This document shows, piece by piece, positions 63,661-64,000 of a stretch of DNA of 64,000 nucleotides. Source of the stretch: Hemibagrus wyckioides (lineage: Eukaryota > Chordata > Actinopteri > Siluriformes > Bagridae); assembly GCF_019097595.1 (NCBI RefSeq), contig NC_080715.1, positions 23,623,573 to 23,687,572 of the forward strand, in the 5' to 3' direction. A program made the position numbers and the translations under genes. The notes below the pieces were generated by a model. The model saw nothing but the letters and a program-made list of their open reading frames with translations, searched no databases and was not told where the DNA came from. Position 1 is the stretch's first letter. Each line of letters begins with the position of its first letter.

Positions 63661-64000
63661 GTTATTTTTTCTTGTGTGGTATGCTGTGACTTACATAACA
63701 TTTGAAAAATTGCCAAATTGTAAACCTGTTTCATGTGTTGAAGTACTTTGTTAGATTTGTTATGTGTGCTGAATGTCTTCTTGAAGTATGTGCTATGAGT
63801 AATATTGCCACATCGATGTCCAATTAAAAAATCCTAAATGGTGCCAAAATTATTACACATTTTGTAATTAATTAAAAAAGCCACCGATGTTGTTTGCAGT
63901 GTAAAAGCGGCCTGTTTCTGTGGGAAAGGCACACACCTGGCAATAAAGCCATAAGCAATACTCGTGGCATTAATTATGTGCAAAAATTGTTCATTGCTAA
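63661..64000. other. intergenic, nothing recognised
   Basis: AT-rich end of the window without recognisable repeats or coding sequence. Confidence 0.5.

Overview
The window looks like teleost nuclear DNA. It holds one recognisable multi-exon gene with canonical GT-AG introns, dense dinucleotide microsatellites, and several degraded Tc1-like transposons and retroelement tails of types common in ray-finned fish. The mix of Tc1 families and the ATTCAATTCAATT-tailed repeat suggests an ostariophysan such as a catfish, but that is only an impression. There is no bacterial, organellar or viral gene content.

Region 1 (about 0.8-16.5 kb, + strand) carries the last 16 coding exons of tbc1d4 (AS160), the Akt-regulated Rab GTPase-activating protein that controls GLUT4 vesicle traffic. 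All 16 exons join in one frame and give 834 residues to the stop codon at 16539-16541. The N-terminal PTB domains lie upstream of the window. The part present covers the linker after the PTB domains, the Akt-site region (RRRAHTF), a serine-rich frame-neutral cassette exon, the pre-GAP segment, the complete TBC domain (arginine finger in DLGR, glutamine finger in YCQG) and the C-terminal coiled coil. A 3' UTR of about 3.1 kb probably runs to an AATAAA at 19686.

Region 2 (about 19.7-64 kb) shows no protein-coding gene I can support. It holds decayed transposons, LINE/SINE-like pieces, microsatellites and much unassigned AT-rich sequence. In mammals the gene 3' of TBC1D4 in the same orientation is KLF12, with a large gene-poor interval between, so this stretch may be the equivalent regulatory desert. 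Two places look promoter- or enhancer-like: a GA-rich stretch with a splice-donor-like end at about 50.9-51.07 kb, and a CpG-rich pocket with an RFX X-box at about 55.5 kb. A second, perfect X-box palindrome lies at 62.9 kb.

Mobile DNA: at least four Tc1-like families or lineages are represented (0.04-0.51, 9.42-9.97, 42.7-43.6 plus 63.4, and a family seen at 6.9, 14.6 and 37-38 kb). The last family is notable. Two of its three copies are head-to-head fold-back structures inside tbc1d4 introns, and the third is a nearly full-length decayed minus-strand copy. I found no new defence, CRISPR or operon-like system. The most interesting signals are the fold-back elements, the TG-tract/NAGNAG splice acceptor and the X-box sites.
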